From positions 496,001-560,000 of the forward strand of contig NZ_JAMOHM010000001.1 of NCBI RefSeq assembly GCF_024448335.1: a stretch of DNA of 64,000 nucleotides, read 5' to 3'. Of this stretch, positions 54,415 through 63,776 are shown piece by piece. The notes beneath the pieces are model-generated. The model did no database searches and was not told the origin of the DNA. It saw only the letters and a program-made list of their open reading frames with translations. This DNA is from Stutzerimonas frequens (lineage in GTDB: Bacteria > Pseudomonadota > Gammaproteobacteria > Pseudomonadales > Pseudomonadaceae). A program made the position numbers and the translations under genes. The number at the start of each line of letters is the position of its first letter. Positions within the stretch are counted from its first letter, which is position 1.

Positions 54415-54730
54415 TGCCGATCCCCTTCCTGTGCTCTCTAGAGCAAGTTGAGTGCCAATACACAAATCGTTGATTTAAAAGCACTTTTGCGCGAGTGGCG
54501 CAGAAGAAGCACTTCCGCTCGACGGCCGCGACAGGAAACGGGGAAATGCCGCTTCCGCCTCGCCCGGACAGCGAAACCTCTCAGAACAAAGGCGACGAAG
54601 AAGGGGGGGCGACTTAAGCCGGTCGACGAAACAACACGCAGCCCGGGACTGGAGCGGGCTGCTCAGGCTGCGGAGATCGAGTAACGGGGCGGTCGTGGTC
54701 GTGCCGGGAGGGCCGGACGTGATGGCAGAG
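54415..54730 (-). other. Regulatory stretch upstream of lafB, no gene
   Basis: 316 bases between lafB and flgN. It holds the sigma-54 promoter and, 55-115 bases upstream of it, two CTTCCGC heptamers 40 bases apart (54512-54518 and 54552-54558) that could bind LafK. No supported gene. Confidence 0.55.
54442..54457 (-). promoter_or_regulatory. Sigma-54 promoter of the lafB-lafU unit
   Basis: On the minus strand TGGCACTCAACTTGCT matches the consensus TGGCAC-N5-TTGCW at essentially every position. The predicted start is near 54431, giving a leader of about 17 bases that still includes AAGGGG. LafK is the obvious activator. Confidence 0.85.
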
Positions 54731-55171
54731 TCAGTACGGCTGCGGCTGGTACAGCCGCGCATCGTGGCTGCCGGCCAGCAGCTGGCCGAGGATTTCGTGG
54801 TGCATGGCGAGCAGTTTGCCGTTGCGCTCGTTGATCTGCTGGCACTGGCTGGCCAGCGCGCCGAGCTTCTGCCAGAGCGTGCGCAGGCGCGTCGCCTGGT
54901 CGTCGGGATAGCAGCCGAGCAGCCGCTGCATGCCTTCGGCATCGGCCTGCAGGCGGAAGGCGCCGAGCACCTTGGCCCGGCGCTGGGCGCGCAGGGCGAG
55001 GGTTTCGACGCGCGTGGTGATCTGCAGATTGAGGCGATCGATTTCCGAGCTGTCGCGCTCGAGCAGGAACGCGTAGAGCGCCTGCATCAGGTCGCGCAGG
55101 GCCAGGTAGTCATCGCCATCCTGCTGCAGGTCGTCAGCGACGACCGCGAGCAGCTTGTCACGCTGGTTCAC
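54731..55171 (-). CDS. flgN: Flagellar chaperone FlgN, lateral
   Basis: A 146-residue helical protein matching the FlgN chaperone that escorts FlgK and FlgL. It shows long helices (LAVVADDLQQDGDDYLALRD, LMQALYAFLLERDSSEIDRL, LRTLWQKLGALASQCQQINE-RNGKLLAMHHE). It starts with a GTG overlapping the flgM stop. Family similarity is weak in sequence, but size and position fit. Confidence 0.85.
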   Translation of the reverse strand: MNQRDKLLAVVADDLQQDGDDYLALRDLMQALYAFLLERDSSEIDRLNLQITTRVETLALRAQRRAKVLGAFRLQADAEGMQRLLGCYPDDQATRLRTLWQKLGALASQCQQINERNGKLLAMHHEILGQLLAGSHDARLYQPQPY

Positions 55172-55443
55172 GCATCGCTTCCGCGGTGATAGGCGAGCAT
55201 GCTGCCGGCCAGCGCGGCGGGATCGGTGGAGATCTCGCCGCGCTGCAGCGCCTGCTTGATCGCCGCAACGCGGTCCAGGTCGATGTCCGGCATGGCGCGC
55301 AGGGCGTCGTGCATCTGCTCCAGCGGCAGGCTTTCCGGCTGGCGCACGGCACTTTCCGGCGCCGGGCGCGCGGTGGTCTGGCGGATGGAGCCGGCCTCGG
55401 TGGCCGGTGTCAGGGCGGGCTTGAAGTGCCGGCTGATTTCCAT
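55168..55443 (-). CDS. flgM: Anti-sigma-28 factor FlgM, lateral
   Basis: A 91-residue protein. The C-terminal half has the FlgM signature (MPDIDLDRVAAIKQALQRGE and ISTDPAALAGSMLAYHRGSD). It should hold LafS inactive until the lateral hook is finished and then be secreted. It is transcribed from a sigma-28-like promoter at 55477-55504, so a feedback loop is likely. Confidence 0.92.
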   Translation of the reverse strand: MEISRHFKPALTPATEAGSIRQTTARPAPESAVRQPESLPLEQMHDALRAMPDIDLDRVAAIKQALQRGEISTDPAALAGSMLAYHRGSDA

Positions 55444-55476
55444 GATTTCTTTCCAACTCGGTGGTTACAGCCAAAC

Positions 55477-55504
55477 AGGCGACCGCTTGGGCACGAAACT
55501 TAAA
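55477..55504 (-). promoter_or_regulatory. Sigma-28-type (LafS) promoter of flgM
   Basis: Minus strand: TTTAA, sixteen bases, GTCGCCT, the same arrangement as before lafA. It ends 33 bases before the flgM ATG. Confidence 0.6.
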
Positions 55505-55589
55505 TGCCTGTTCACAGCCCGGGCGCGGCTAGTCTACCGACCGCCGCGAGCAGTCTCCACGGCCGTCGCAGCAGCTCGATGGGAGGCAC

Positions 55590-56012
55590 TCAATGGGTGG
55601 CACGCCAGTGGGCCTGGGCGGCCAGCCCGTCCTGGATCTTCTGCTCCTGCTGGGCGAGCAGCTGCTGCCATTGCTGCAGCTTGCCCTCGATCACATGCTC
55701 GACCACCTTCTCGCTGCGCATGGCCTGCAGCAGCTCGCGCTGGATGCGCTCCAGCGCCTGCTCGGCCACCGCCAGCTCGCGACGCTGCAGCTCCACCATC
55801 TTGTACAGGGTGGCCTTGTAGCGCTGCTGGTTGTCGCGCTGCAGCGGTGTGCTCATCGGCACGGAAAAGCCGCACAGGCGGCTCAGGCCGGTGATGTTGT
55901 TGCGGTAGCGCTGGCAGAGGTTCTGCTGGTACTGCACGCGGCCGAGCATCTGCCGCACCCGGTGGCTGCGCAGGCTGGCCAGGCGGCCGAGGGTCTCGAT
56001 CTGCTGTTTCAT
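55590..56012 (-). CDS. fliJ: Flagellar export chaperone FliJ, lateral
   Basis: A 140-residue coiled-coil protein (LGRLASLRSHRVRQMLGRVQYQQNLCQRYRNN, LQRRELAVAEQALERIQREL) that couples export ATPase FliI to the gate. ATG overlaps the fliI stop (ATGA). FliJ is poorly conserved; the call rests on coiled-coil character, size and position. Confidence 0.85.
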   Translation of the reverse strand: MKQQIETLGRLASLRSHRVRQMLGRVQYQQNLCQRYRNNITGLSRLCGFSVPMSTPLQRDNQQRYKATLYKMVELQRRELAVAEQALERIQRELLQAMRSEKVVEHVIEGKLQQWQQLLAQQEQKIQDGLAAQAHWRATH

Positions 56013-57343
56013 CGCGGTTTCCCGAGGATGTTCTGCAAGGTGGCGACGCTGGTTTCCAGCTCGGCGGCTTCGCCGACGTCCTGGCGCAGAAAGCGCTCGA
56101 TGGTCGGTGCCAACTGCACCGCACGATCGGTCTTGATGTCCGCCCCCGGCGTGTAACCGCCGAGCGGGATCAGCTCCTTGATCTTCTCGAAGGTGCTGTA
56201 GCACTCCTTGAGCTGGCGTGCCGCGCCCAGGTGCGCCGGCTGGCCGACCTGGCTCATGCAGCGGCTGACCGAGGCGCAGACGTCGATGGCCGGGTAATGC
56301 CCGGCTTCGGCCAGGCGTCGCGAGAGCACGATGTGGCCGTCGAGAATCGCCCGCGCGCAGTCGACGATGGGGTCCTGCTGGTCATCGCCTTCGGCCAGCA
56401 CCGTGTAGATGGCGCTCAGGCTGCCGTTGTCGCTGGCGCCATTGCCGGCGCTTTCCACCAGCTCCGGCAGCATGCCGAACACCGACGGCGGGTAGCCCTT
56501 GGTCGCCGGCGGCTCGCCGAGGGCCAGAGCGATCTCGCGCTGAGCCATGGCATAGCGGGTCAGCGAATCCACCAGCAGCAGCACGTCATGGCCCTGGTCG
56601 CGGAAATAGGCGGCGATGCTGTGACAGAGCTCAGTGGCCTTGAGGCGCATCAGCGGCGATTCGTTGGCCGGTGCGACCACCACCACGGCCTTCTTCAGGC
56701 CCTCTTCGCCCAGCGAATGCAGGAGGAATTCCTGCACCTCACGGCCGCGCTCGCCGATCAGGCCGACCACCACCACATCGGCCTTGGTCTGCCGGGTGAT
56801 CATGCCCAGCAGCACGCTCTTGCCCACTCCCGAGCCGGCAAACAGGCCGACGCGCTGGCCCTTGCCCAGGGTCAGGATGGCATTGATGGCGCGCACGCCG
56901 ACATCCAGCGCTTCGCTGACCGGCTTGCGCTTGAGCGGATTGACCGAAGGCAGCTCGGCCGGCAGCGGGTCGCGCCCGCCGAGCTTGCCCAGCTCGTCCA
57001 GCGGCTCGCCGAGGCCGTTGACCACGCGGCCCAGCCAGGATTCGTCGATATGCAGCTTGGCCTCGTCCGGCGCCGGGAACACCCGCGAGCCGGCGGTCAG
57101 GCCGACCGGTTTCTTGAACGGCATCAGGTAGGTGATATCGCGGTTGAAGCCCACCACCTGCGCCTCCAGCATGCTGCCGTCGCCCTGCTCGACATAGCAG
57201 CGCTGGCCGGTCATGCGCTGGCAGCCGAGGCTCTCCAGCAGCATCCCGGAGACGCGCACCAGCCGCCCGCTGACCTTGGCCAGCTGGACGTTGTCCAGCG
57301 AGCGCAGGGCCTCGTCGAGGCGAAAGCTGTCGCGCAGGGCCAT
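56009..57343 (-). CDS. fliI: Flagellum-specific export ATPase FliI, lateral
   Basis: A 444-residue ATPase of the F1-beta type. Walker A is GLFAGSGVGKSVLLGM and Walker B lies in HDVLLLVDSLTRYAMAQREI, with GYPPSVFGMLPELVESAGNG following. It drives export substrate unloading. It is coupled to fliJ and lies three bases after fliH. Confidence 0.96.
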   Translation of the reverse strand: MALRDSFRLDEALRSLDNVQLAKVSGRLVRVSGMLLESLGCQRMTGQRCYVEQGDGSMLEAQVVGFNRDITYLMPFKKPVGLTAGSRVFPAPDEAKLHIDESWLGRVVNGLGEPLDELGKLGGRDPLPAELPSVNPLKRKPVSEALDVGVRAINAILTLGKGQRVGLFAGSGVGKSVLLGMITRQTKADVVVVGLIGERGREVQEFLLHSLGEEGLKKAVVVVAPANESPLMRLKATELCHSIAAYFRDQGHDVLLLVDSLTRYAMAQREIALALGEPPATKGYPPSVFGMLPELVESAGNGASDNGSLSAIYTVLAEGDDQQDPIVDCARAILDGHIVLSRRLAEAGHYPAIDVCASVSRCMSQVGQPAHLGAARQLKECYSTFEKIKELIPLGGYTPGADIKTDRAVQLAPTIERFLRQDVGEAAELETSVATLQNILGKPR

Positions 57344-57346
57344 GAC

Positions 57347-58045
57347 TCAGCCCTGCGCCGTGATGTGTTCGGCGAGGGTTTCCATGCACGAGTCCAGCCG
57401 CTGCTGGCAGCCGATGTCGGCTTCGGCCTGGGCGGTGAGCACGCGGCACTCGCCGAGCGCGAGCTTCTCGTCCGGCACCAGGCGCCAGGCGGCGGCGCGT
57501 TCCGGCGCCAGCTCGCGGATGCGCGCGCACTCTTCCGGGTTGAGATGGATGCGTACGTCTTCCTGATCACCCGGCATGGCGCTCAGCGCTTCCTCGGCGA
57601 GGGTCAGCAGTTGCGTGGGATGCAGCGTCAGCTCGCAACGGATCACCTGGCGCGCGACCTTCTGCACCAGCTCCAGCAGTTCCTCGCGGCGCGCCTGCTC
57701 GTACTCGCTACGAAAGCGTTCGAACGACTCGATCAGCCGGTCCAGCGGCCGGCCGGCTTCGTCGAACGCCCGCCGTCCTTGCAGCCGGCCGTCTTCCAGG
57801 CCCAGCGCCTTGCCGTCCTCGACGCCACGCTGGAAGCCTTCGCGGTGCCCGGCCTCGCGGCCCTGCTCCAGCCCTTCGCGGTAGCCCTTGTCGATGCCTT
57901 CCTGGAAACCGTCGGCCACCGCCCGCTGCAGGGCTGCCGGGTCGCCGGCCAGGGTCTCCGCCGCCGGGCCTTGTGGCTTCACCCGCGGCGGAAAGCGGAA
58001 CGGACGCCAGCTGCGGTCGGCACCCTTGATCACCTTGACCGTCAT
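57347..58045 (-). CDS. fliH: Flagellar export ATPase regulator FliH, lateral
   Basis: A 232-residue FliH. The GxxxG-type repeat is conspicuous (GFQEGIDKGYREGLEQGREA-GHREGFQRGVEDGKALG) and the C-terminal part is the FliH/HrpE domain (VQKVARQVIRCELTLHPTQL, VRIHLNPEEC). ATG at 58045 is the most likely start, just after the fliG stop. Confidence 0.92.
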   Translation of the reverse strand: MTVKVIKGADRSWRPFRFPPRVKPQGPAAETLAGDPAALQRAVADGFQEGIDKGYREGLEQGREAGHREGFQRGVEDGKALGLEDGRLQGRRAFDEAGRPLDRLIESFERFRSEYEQARREELLELVQKVARQVIRCELTLHPTQLLTLAEEALSAMPGDQEDVRIHLNPEECARIRELAPERAAAWRLVPDEKLALGECRVLTAQAEADIGCQQRLDSCMETLAEHITAQG

Positions 58046-58046
58046 C

Positions 58047-59111
58047 TCATTCCACCGTCTGTTCGCGGAACAGCTGAACCTGCAGCTCGCCATCGGCAGA
58101 CATCTCGCGCACCACGGCCATGATGTCCTTGCGCACCTGCTCGACACGGCTCAGCGGCACCGGGCCCTGACGCCGGTTGATCGATTCCATCTGCTGCGCC
58201 TGGCGCTTGGGCATGGCGCCCTGGATGGCCTTGACCAGCTCCGGCTCGGCGCCCTTGAGCGCGACCACCCACTCGTCCAGCGGGATGACTTCCAGCAGGG
58301 TCTGCAGCACGTCCTGGTTCTGCCGCGAGAGGATGAAGAAGTCGTACATCTCGTCCTCGATCTTGCCGACCAGCTCCTCGTTGTGCGCGCGCAGCAGCTC
58401 GAACATCTGGTCGCGATTGCCCTTGAAGCGGTTCATGATGTCCGCCGCCTGCTTCACGCCACGCACCTGCGAACCCTGGGTGCTGAGCACCTTGAGGCTG
58501 CGGTCGATCAGCTGCTCCAGCTCGGCGATGACGTCGCTGTTGACCTCCGAGAGGTTGGCGATGCGGTAGAGCAGCTCGTCCTGGCGTTCGGCCGGCATGC
58601 ACTCGAGCACCTCGGTGGCCATGCCCGGCGGCAGAAAGGCAAGGAACACCGCCTGCATCTGCGCATGCTCCTTGGCGATCAGCGCGGCGAACTGCTTGGG
58701 ATCGAGCCACTCCATCTTGGCCATCTTGGCGCGGATCTCCTCGCCGTAGATGGAATCGAGCAGCGAACGGGTGATGTCGCCGCCCAGCGCCTTGCCGAGC
58801 ATGCCGGCCAGGTAGGAACGCGAGGCGCCCTTGATGCTGCTCTGCTCCTTGTAGTCGTCGAAGAAGCGGCTGATCACATCGGAAACCATCGGCTGCTTGA
58901 CGTTGGACAGCCGCGCCATGGCCTGGCTGATGCTGATGATTTCCTCGCGGGAGAAGTTGCGCAGGATGCCGGCGGAAATCTCGTCACCCATGCTCAGCAT
59001 GAGGATTGCCGCCTGATCCAGCGAACTGACCGAGCGCAGCTGCACCGGCCGCGCCTTGATCTCGCGAGACGATGCCTGGCTGTCAGCCGGCTGGGTTGAG
59101 GTCTCTTTCAT
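58047..59111 (-). CDS. fliG: Flagellar motor switch protein FliG, lateral
   Basis: A 354-residue C-ring protein coupling stator to rotor. It has the FliG N domain (SLDQAAILMLSMGDEISAGI) and the middle domain with EHAQMQAVFLAFLPPGMATE. The C-terminal torque helix is FEDISRLDDRS-like but altered (IEDEMYDFFILSRQNQDVLQ). Its ATG lies 29 bases inside the end of fliF, so the two overlap. Confidence 0.93.
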   Translation of the reverse strand: MKETSTQPADSQASSREIKARPVQLRSVSSLDQAAILMLSMGDEISAGILRNFSREEIISISQAMARLSNVKQPMVSDVISRFFDDYKEQSSIKGASRSYLAGMLGKALGGDITRSLLDSIYGEEIRAKMAKMEWLDPKQFAALIAKEHAQMQAVFLAFLPPGMATEVLECMPAERQDELLYRIANLSEVNSDVIAELEQLIDRSLKVLSTQGSQVRGVKQAADIMNRFKGNRDQMFELLRAHNEELVGKIEDEMYDFFILSRQNQDVLQTLLEVIPLDEWVVALKGAEPELVKAIQGAMPKRQAQQMESINRRQGPVPLSRVEQVRKDIMAVVREMSADGELQVQLFREQTVE

Positions 59112-60759
59112 TGCGCCCTATCCAATGCTTGATAACTTCCGAGACCCGCTCGGGGTCGTTCTTGGCGAGCATCTGCAGGTGCTCGATCTGCAGTTCCAGG
59201 CCCGAGCCCGGCGCCGGCAGGCGGATTTCCGAAAGCGGGTTGAGCTCACCGAAGACGTGTGGCCCGCCAGGTTCGCGCGGGCTGGCCAGTGCCGGCCGGT
59301 TGTCGCCTTCCAGCGCAGCCGGTGCACTCGGCTCGACCACGCTGCCTTCCAGCCCGTCGCCCTGCGGCAGCGCCGCGACGCTGCGCTGGGTCAGGTTGCG
59401 TACCGCCGGGCGCACCACGATCAGCAGCAACAGCAGGGCGATCAGCCCGGCCACACCGATCTTGGCCAGCGCATGGACCTGGCTGTTCTCCCACCAGGGC
59501 ACGTCCTGCTCGACCGGCTCCACGGCAGCGAACGGCAACACGCTGAGACTCAGGAGATCACCGCGCGCCTGCTGGAAGCCGACCGCGCTGCGTACCATCG
59601 CTTCCAGCTCGGCGCGGGCCTCGTCGGTCCAGCCACCCTCCGGCGCGGCCGCGGCATTGAGCACCACCGCCACGCTCTGCTGGCGCAGGGCGAAGCCGGC
59701 ATGCTTGACGTGCACCACGCTCTGGTCGTAATCCAGCTGGCGGGTCGACTCCTCGCGCAGCGAGGTGGCGCCCTTGGTTTCCGCCTTGGCCGGCGCAGGT
59801 TCCTCGCCCGCCTTCGGCGGCGCCACCGGGCGGTTGGCCAGCGAACCGGGAATGCCCAGCGCCAGCTGATCCAGCGCGCTCTCGTTGCGCAGCACCTCGT
59901 TGCGCAGGCGCGGCGTGTCGCCGTAGGACTGGAAGGTCTCTTCCTTCTGGCTGAAGTCGATATCGGCGGCAACGCTGATGCGGTAATTGCCCAGACCCAG
60001 CACCGGAGCCAGCACCTGCTCGATATTGGCCACCGCCTTCTGCTGGTAATCCTCCACCGCCTGCCAGTTCTGCGCCGGCCCGCCGCCGACGTTGAGCCCG
60101 CGCGAAAGCAGCGCGCCATACTGGTCCACCACGCCGACATCTTCGGGCTTGAGATTGGGCACGCTGTTGGCGACCAGATTGATGATGGCGCCGACCTGAT
60201 CATGGCTGAGCGTATAGCCCGGCTCCAGCTGCAGCATCACCGACGCCTTGCTCGGTGCGCGTTTACTGACCACGAAGGAGCTGTTCTCCTCCTGCGCCAG
60301 ATGCACCCGCGCCTGCTGCACGCCCTTGAGCGCCATCACCGTGCGCGCCAGTTCGCCTTCCAGGCTGCGCTTGAGGCGCACGTCCTGGACGAACTGGCTG
60401 GTGCCGAGCGGCTCTTCCTTGTCGAACAGTTCGTAGCCAGCCGGCTGCGCGACCTTCACGCCCTTGGCGTTGAGCAACAGGCGCGCCCGCGCCAGCTGAT
60501 CCTCGCGCACCAGGATCTGGCCGCTCTGCGGATGGATACGGTACTGCAGCGCCTCGCCGTCGAGCACCTGCATCACCTCGGCAGCGGGAAACGACTCGCC
60601 GGCGCCGTGCAGCGGGCGGAACGAGCCGTTGTCGCGCCACAGGTAGAAGGCCACGGCCACCGCCAGCGCGGCGGCGATCACCGCCATGCCGGCCAGCGTC
60701 ACACGCGGATCGAGTTGCAGCCCGCCTTCGGGCCACCGGGATTTGAGTTTCTGCAGCAC
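59083..60759 (-). CDS. fliF: Flagellar MS-ring protein FliF, lateral
   Basis: A 558-residue MS-ring protein. It has an N-terminal membrane helix (MAVIAAALAVAVAFYLWR), periplasmic ring-building motifs (LLNAKGVKVAQPAGYELFDK, SFVVSKRAPSKASVMLQLEP, VANSVPNLKPEDVGVVDQYG) and a second helix (LAKIGVAGLIALLLLLIVVR). The C-terminal tail HWIGRNERDL binds FliG. Length is near E. coli FliF (552). Confidence 0.95.
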   Translation of the reverse strand: MLQKLKSRWPEGGLQLDPRVTLAGMAVIAAALAVAVAFYLWRDNGSFRPLHGAGESFPAAEVMQVLDGEALQYRIHPQSGQILVREDQLARARLLLNAKGVKVAQPAGYELFDKEEPLGTSQFVQDVRLKRSLEGELARTVMALKGVQQARVHLAQEENSSFVVSKRAPSKASVMLQLEPGYTLSHDQVGAIINLVANSVPNLKPEDVGVVDQYGALLSRGLNVGGGPAQNWQAVEDYQQKAVANIEQVLAPVLGLGNYRISVAADIDFSQKEETFQSYGDTPRLRNEVLRNESALDQLALGIPGSLANRPVAPPKAGEEPAPAKAETKGATSLREESTRQLDYDQSVVHVKHAGFALRQQSVAVVLNAAAAPEGGWTDEARAELEAMVRSAVGFQQARGDLLSLSVLPFAAVEPVEQDVPWWENSQVHALAKIGVAGLIALLLLLIVVRPAVRNLTQRSVAALPQGDGLEGSVVEPSAPAALEGDNRPALASPREPGGPHVFGELNPLSEIRLPAPGSGLELQIEHLQMLAKNDPERVSEVIKHWIGRNERDLNPAG

Positions 60760-60779
60760 GTCTTAGCTCTCTGGGCCGA

Positions 60780-61100
60780 TCAAAGCGGCATTCGCATGAC
60801 GTCGTCGAACGCCGTGGTCAGTTTGTTGCGCACCTGCAGCAGCGCCGAGAACGACACGCTGGCCTTCTGGCTGTCGATCATCGCGCCGACCAGATCGTCG
60901 CTCTTGCCACTGTCCACCGCGGCGACTGCCGCACTGGCCTGGTGCTGCTGGGCATCGACCGAGCGCATCGCCGCCATGAACAGACCGCCAGCGTCGGCCG
61001 CCGGCTGGCTCGCCGGCTTGATTGCCGGGCTCCCGGCGACCTCGGCCAGCTGTTGCATGCGGCTCAGCAGATCCTGCTGTACCTGGTTGATGGAACTCAT
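60780..61100 (-). CDS. fliE: Flagellar hook-basal body adaptor FliE, lateral
   Basis: A 106-residue rod/MS-ring adaptor. The C-terminal half (LVGAMIDSQKASVSFSALLQ-VRNKLTTAFDDVMRMPL) is the FliE signature. Length is near E. coli FliE (104). It lies 20 bases after lafK and 20 before fliF, so one unit. Confidence 0.94.
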   Translation of the reverse strand: MSSINQVQQDLLSRMQQLAEVAGSPAIKPASQPAADAGGLFMAAMRSVDAQQHQASAAVAAVDSGKSDDLVGAMIDSQKASVSFSALLQVRNKLTTAFDDVMRMPL

Positions 61101-61119
61101 GGTCGTGCTCCCCGATGAT

Positions 61120-62502
<1,383 letters not shown>

Positions 62503-62936
62503 TGCCTGACCGATACTTTTCAATGTGACCCACCTTGCCTTCCCGGCACCACTGCAATGACACGAAGCGGCCCGGCGGAATGCGAAAGAAAAAAATCTGT
62601 TTAATTTTTCGGAACTACCTGCCGCTTTTGGCTTCTGACTCGCAATCGACCCAGCGCACTTCCGTCGGTACTCCGAACAAGTGCGCGCACGCTATCAGCG
62701 CGCCAGCACCGTCGCCCAATCAGTTCTGCTTAATTGAAATCAACCGATGCCAGATGAGCTCAAAAGAGGTCATTTGATATCTCTTGATTTAACCCTCTCA
62801 CGCGCCCATGCCTAGGATGGCGGCACGCTAGAGCCGTGCCCGGAAAAACACCCGCGCCAGCCAGCCCACTTGTCTGCACCAATGGCCAGCGGCATCACCG
62901 CCGTGTTCACCGACCTCAGGACATACAGTTCACAAC
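62503..62936. other. Divergent regulatory stretch between lafK and fliM, no gene
   Basis: About 430 bases, partly AT-rich (AAAGAAAAAAATCTG at 62585). It holds weak sigma-54-like GG-N10-GC patterns (62629-62645 plus; 62536-62551 minus), a CTTCCGT at 62659 and a 6-bp hairpin GGCACG/CGTGCC at 62822-62840. No gene is supported. A motY homologue, which lies beside lafK in Vibrio, is absent here. Confidence 0.5.
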
Positions 62937-63776
62937 ATGACTGGCAATGCAAAAGTCCACCATGGCGTGCCCGCCCAAAGCCTGACTGTATTGAAACCGC
63001 AGAAGCTGGGACGGCATCACCACAAGATTCCGCAGTACATCAAGGAAAGTACCAACAAGAATCCGCGGCTGATTGGCGATTATTTCCTGCGTAATTACCG
63101 CATCAATCTCGAACTGAATCGCATAGATGTTCAGGAAGAGCGCGGCGAAGAGCCGGACTGCATCTATCGCTCGGCCATGGGAAAAGTTGGGTTTTCCATC
63201 GACCGTGCGTTGTTGACCGAAGCACTGGAGTGCTATTACGGCGGCACCGTCATTGCCAGCCAGGACACGCCGCCGATCAGCACGTCGGAACAGCGCATGC
63301 GCAATCGGCTGGGCATGGATATCACCGATATATTCGCCCGCTCGATATTGTCCGGCGAGACGTTCGGCAAACTCGACAGTTACCGAAACGATTATGAAGA
63401 GACCAGCTGGGAGTATGTGGCCGAGTACGAGTACGTCAGCCATATCACCGGCAGCCGCTCCTCGATCTACATCTATCTGGACACCGAGCTGGTCGATGAA
63501 CTGACCAGCCGCCTGGCCGGCCCGCCCGCGCCGCGCCAGCCCGGTAACCCCCTCGATCACATCAAGCACCTGCCGGTACGCCTCGATTGCGTGGTGGCCG
63601 CGGCGCAGATGCCACTGGCGCAGGTGCTCGCCCTGCAGCTCGACGACATCCTCATGCTGCGCCCGCTGGACCGTTACGAAGTGCGCATCAACCAGCAGAA
63701 GCTCTATCGCGGCACCATCTTCGAAGAGGATGGCGCCCTGTTCCTCACTTCACTTGAAAGCGTGAACCCCCAATGA
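62937..63776 (+). CDS. fliM: Flagellar motor switch protein FliM, lateral
   Basis: A 279-residue FliM, shorter than polar-type FliM (about 320-334). The CheC-like middle domain (FSIDRALLTEALECYYGGTV, TSEQRMRNRLGMDITDIFAR) and the C-terminal SpoA domain (LPVRLDCVVAAAQMPLAQVL, QKLYRGTIFEEDGALFLTSL) are present. The usual N-terminal CheY-binding peptide (LSQAEIDALL-like) is missing; the protein starts MTGNAKVHHGVPAQSLTVLK. No earlier in-frame start is available upstream. It overlaps fliN by four bases (ATGA). Confidence 0.9.
   Translation: MTGNAKVHHGVPAQSLTVLKPQKLGRHHHKIPQYIKESTNKNPRLIGDYFLRNYRINLELNRIDVQEERGEEPDCIYRSAMGKVGFSIDRALLTEALECYYGGTVIASQDTPPISTSEQRMRNRLGMDITDIFARSILSGETFGKLDSYRNDYEETSWEYVAEYEYVSHITGSRSSIYIYLDTELVDELTSRLAGPPAPRQPGNPLDHIKHLPVRLDCVVAAAQMPLAQVLALQLDDILMLRPLDRYEVRINQQKLYRGTIFEEDGALFLTSLESVNPQ

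Noticed and set aside
44768-54558. CTTCCGC heptamer as a proven LafK-binding site
   Set aside because: The heptamer also occurs frequently in coding DNA of this window (Phe-Arg codons), so only the palindromic and promoter-proximal copies are mentioned, as candidates.
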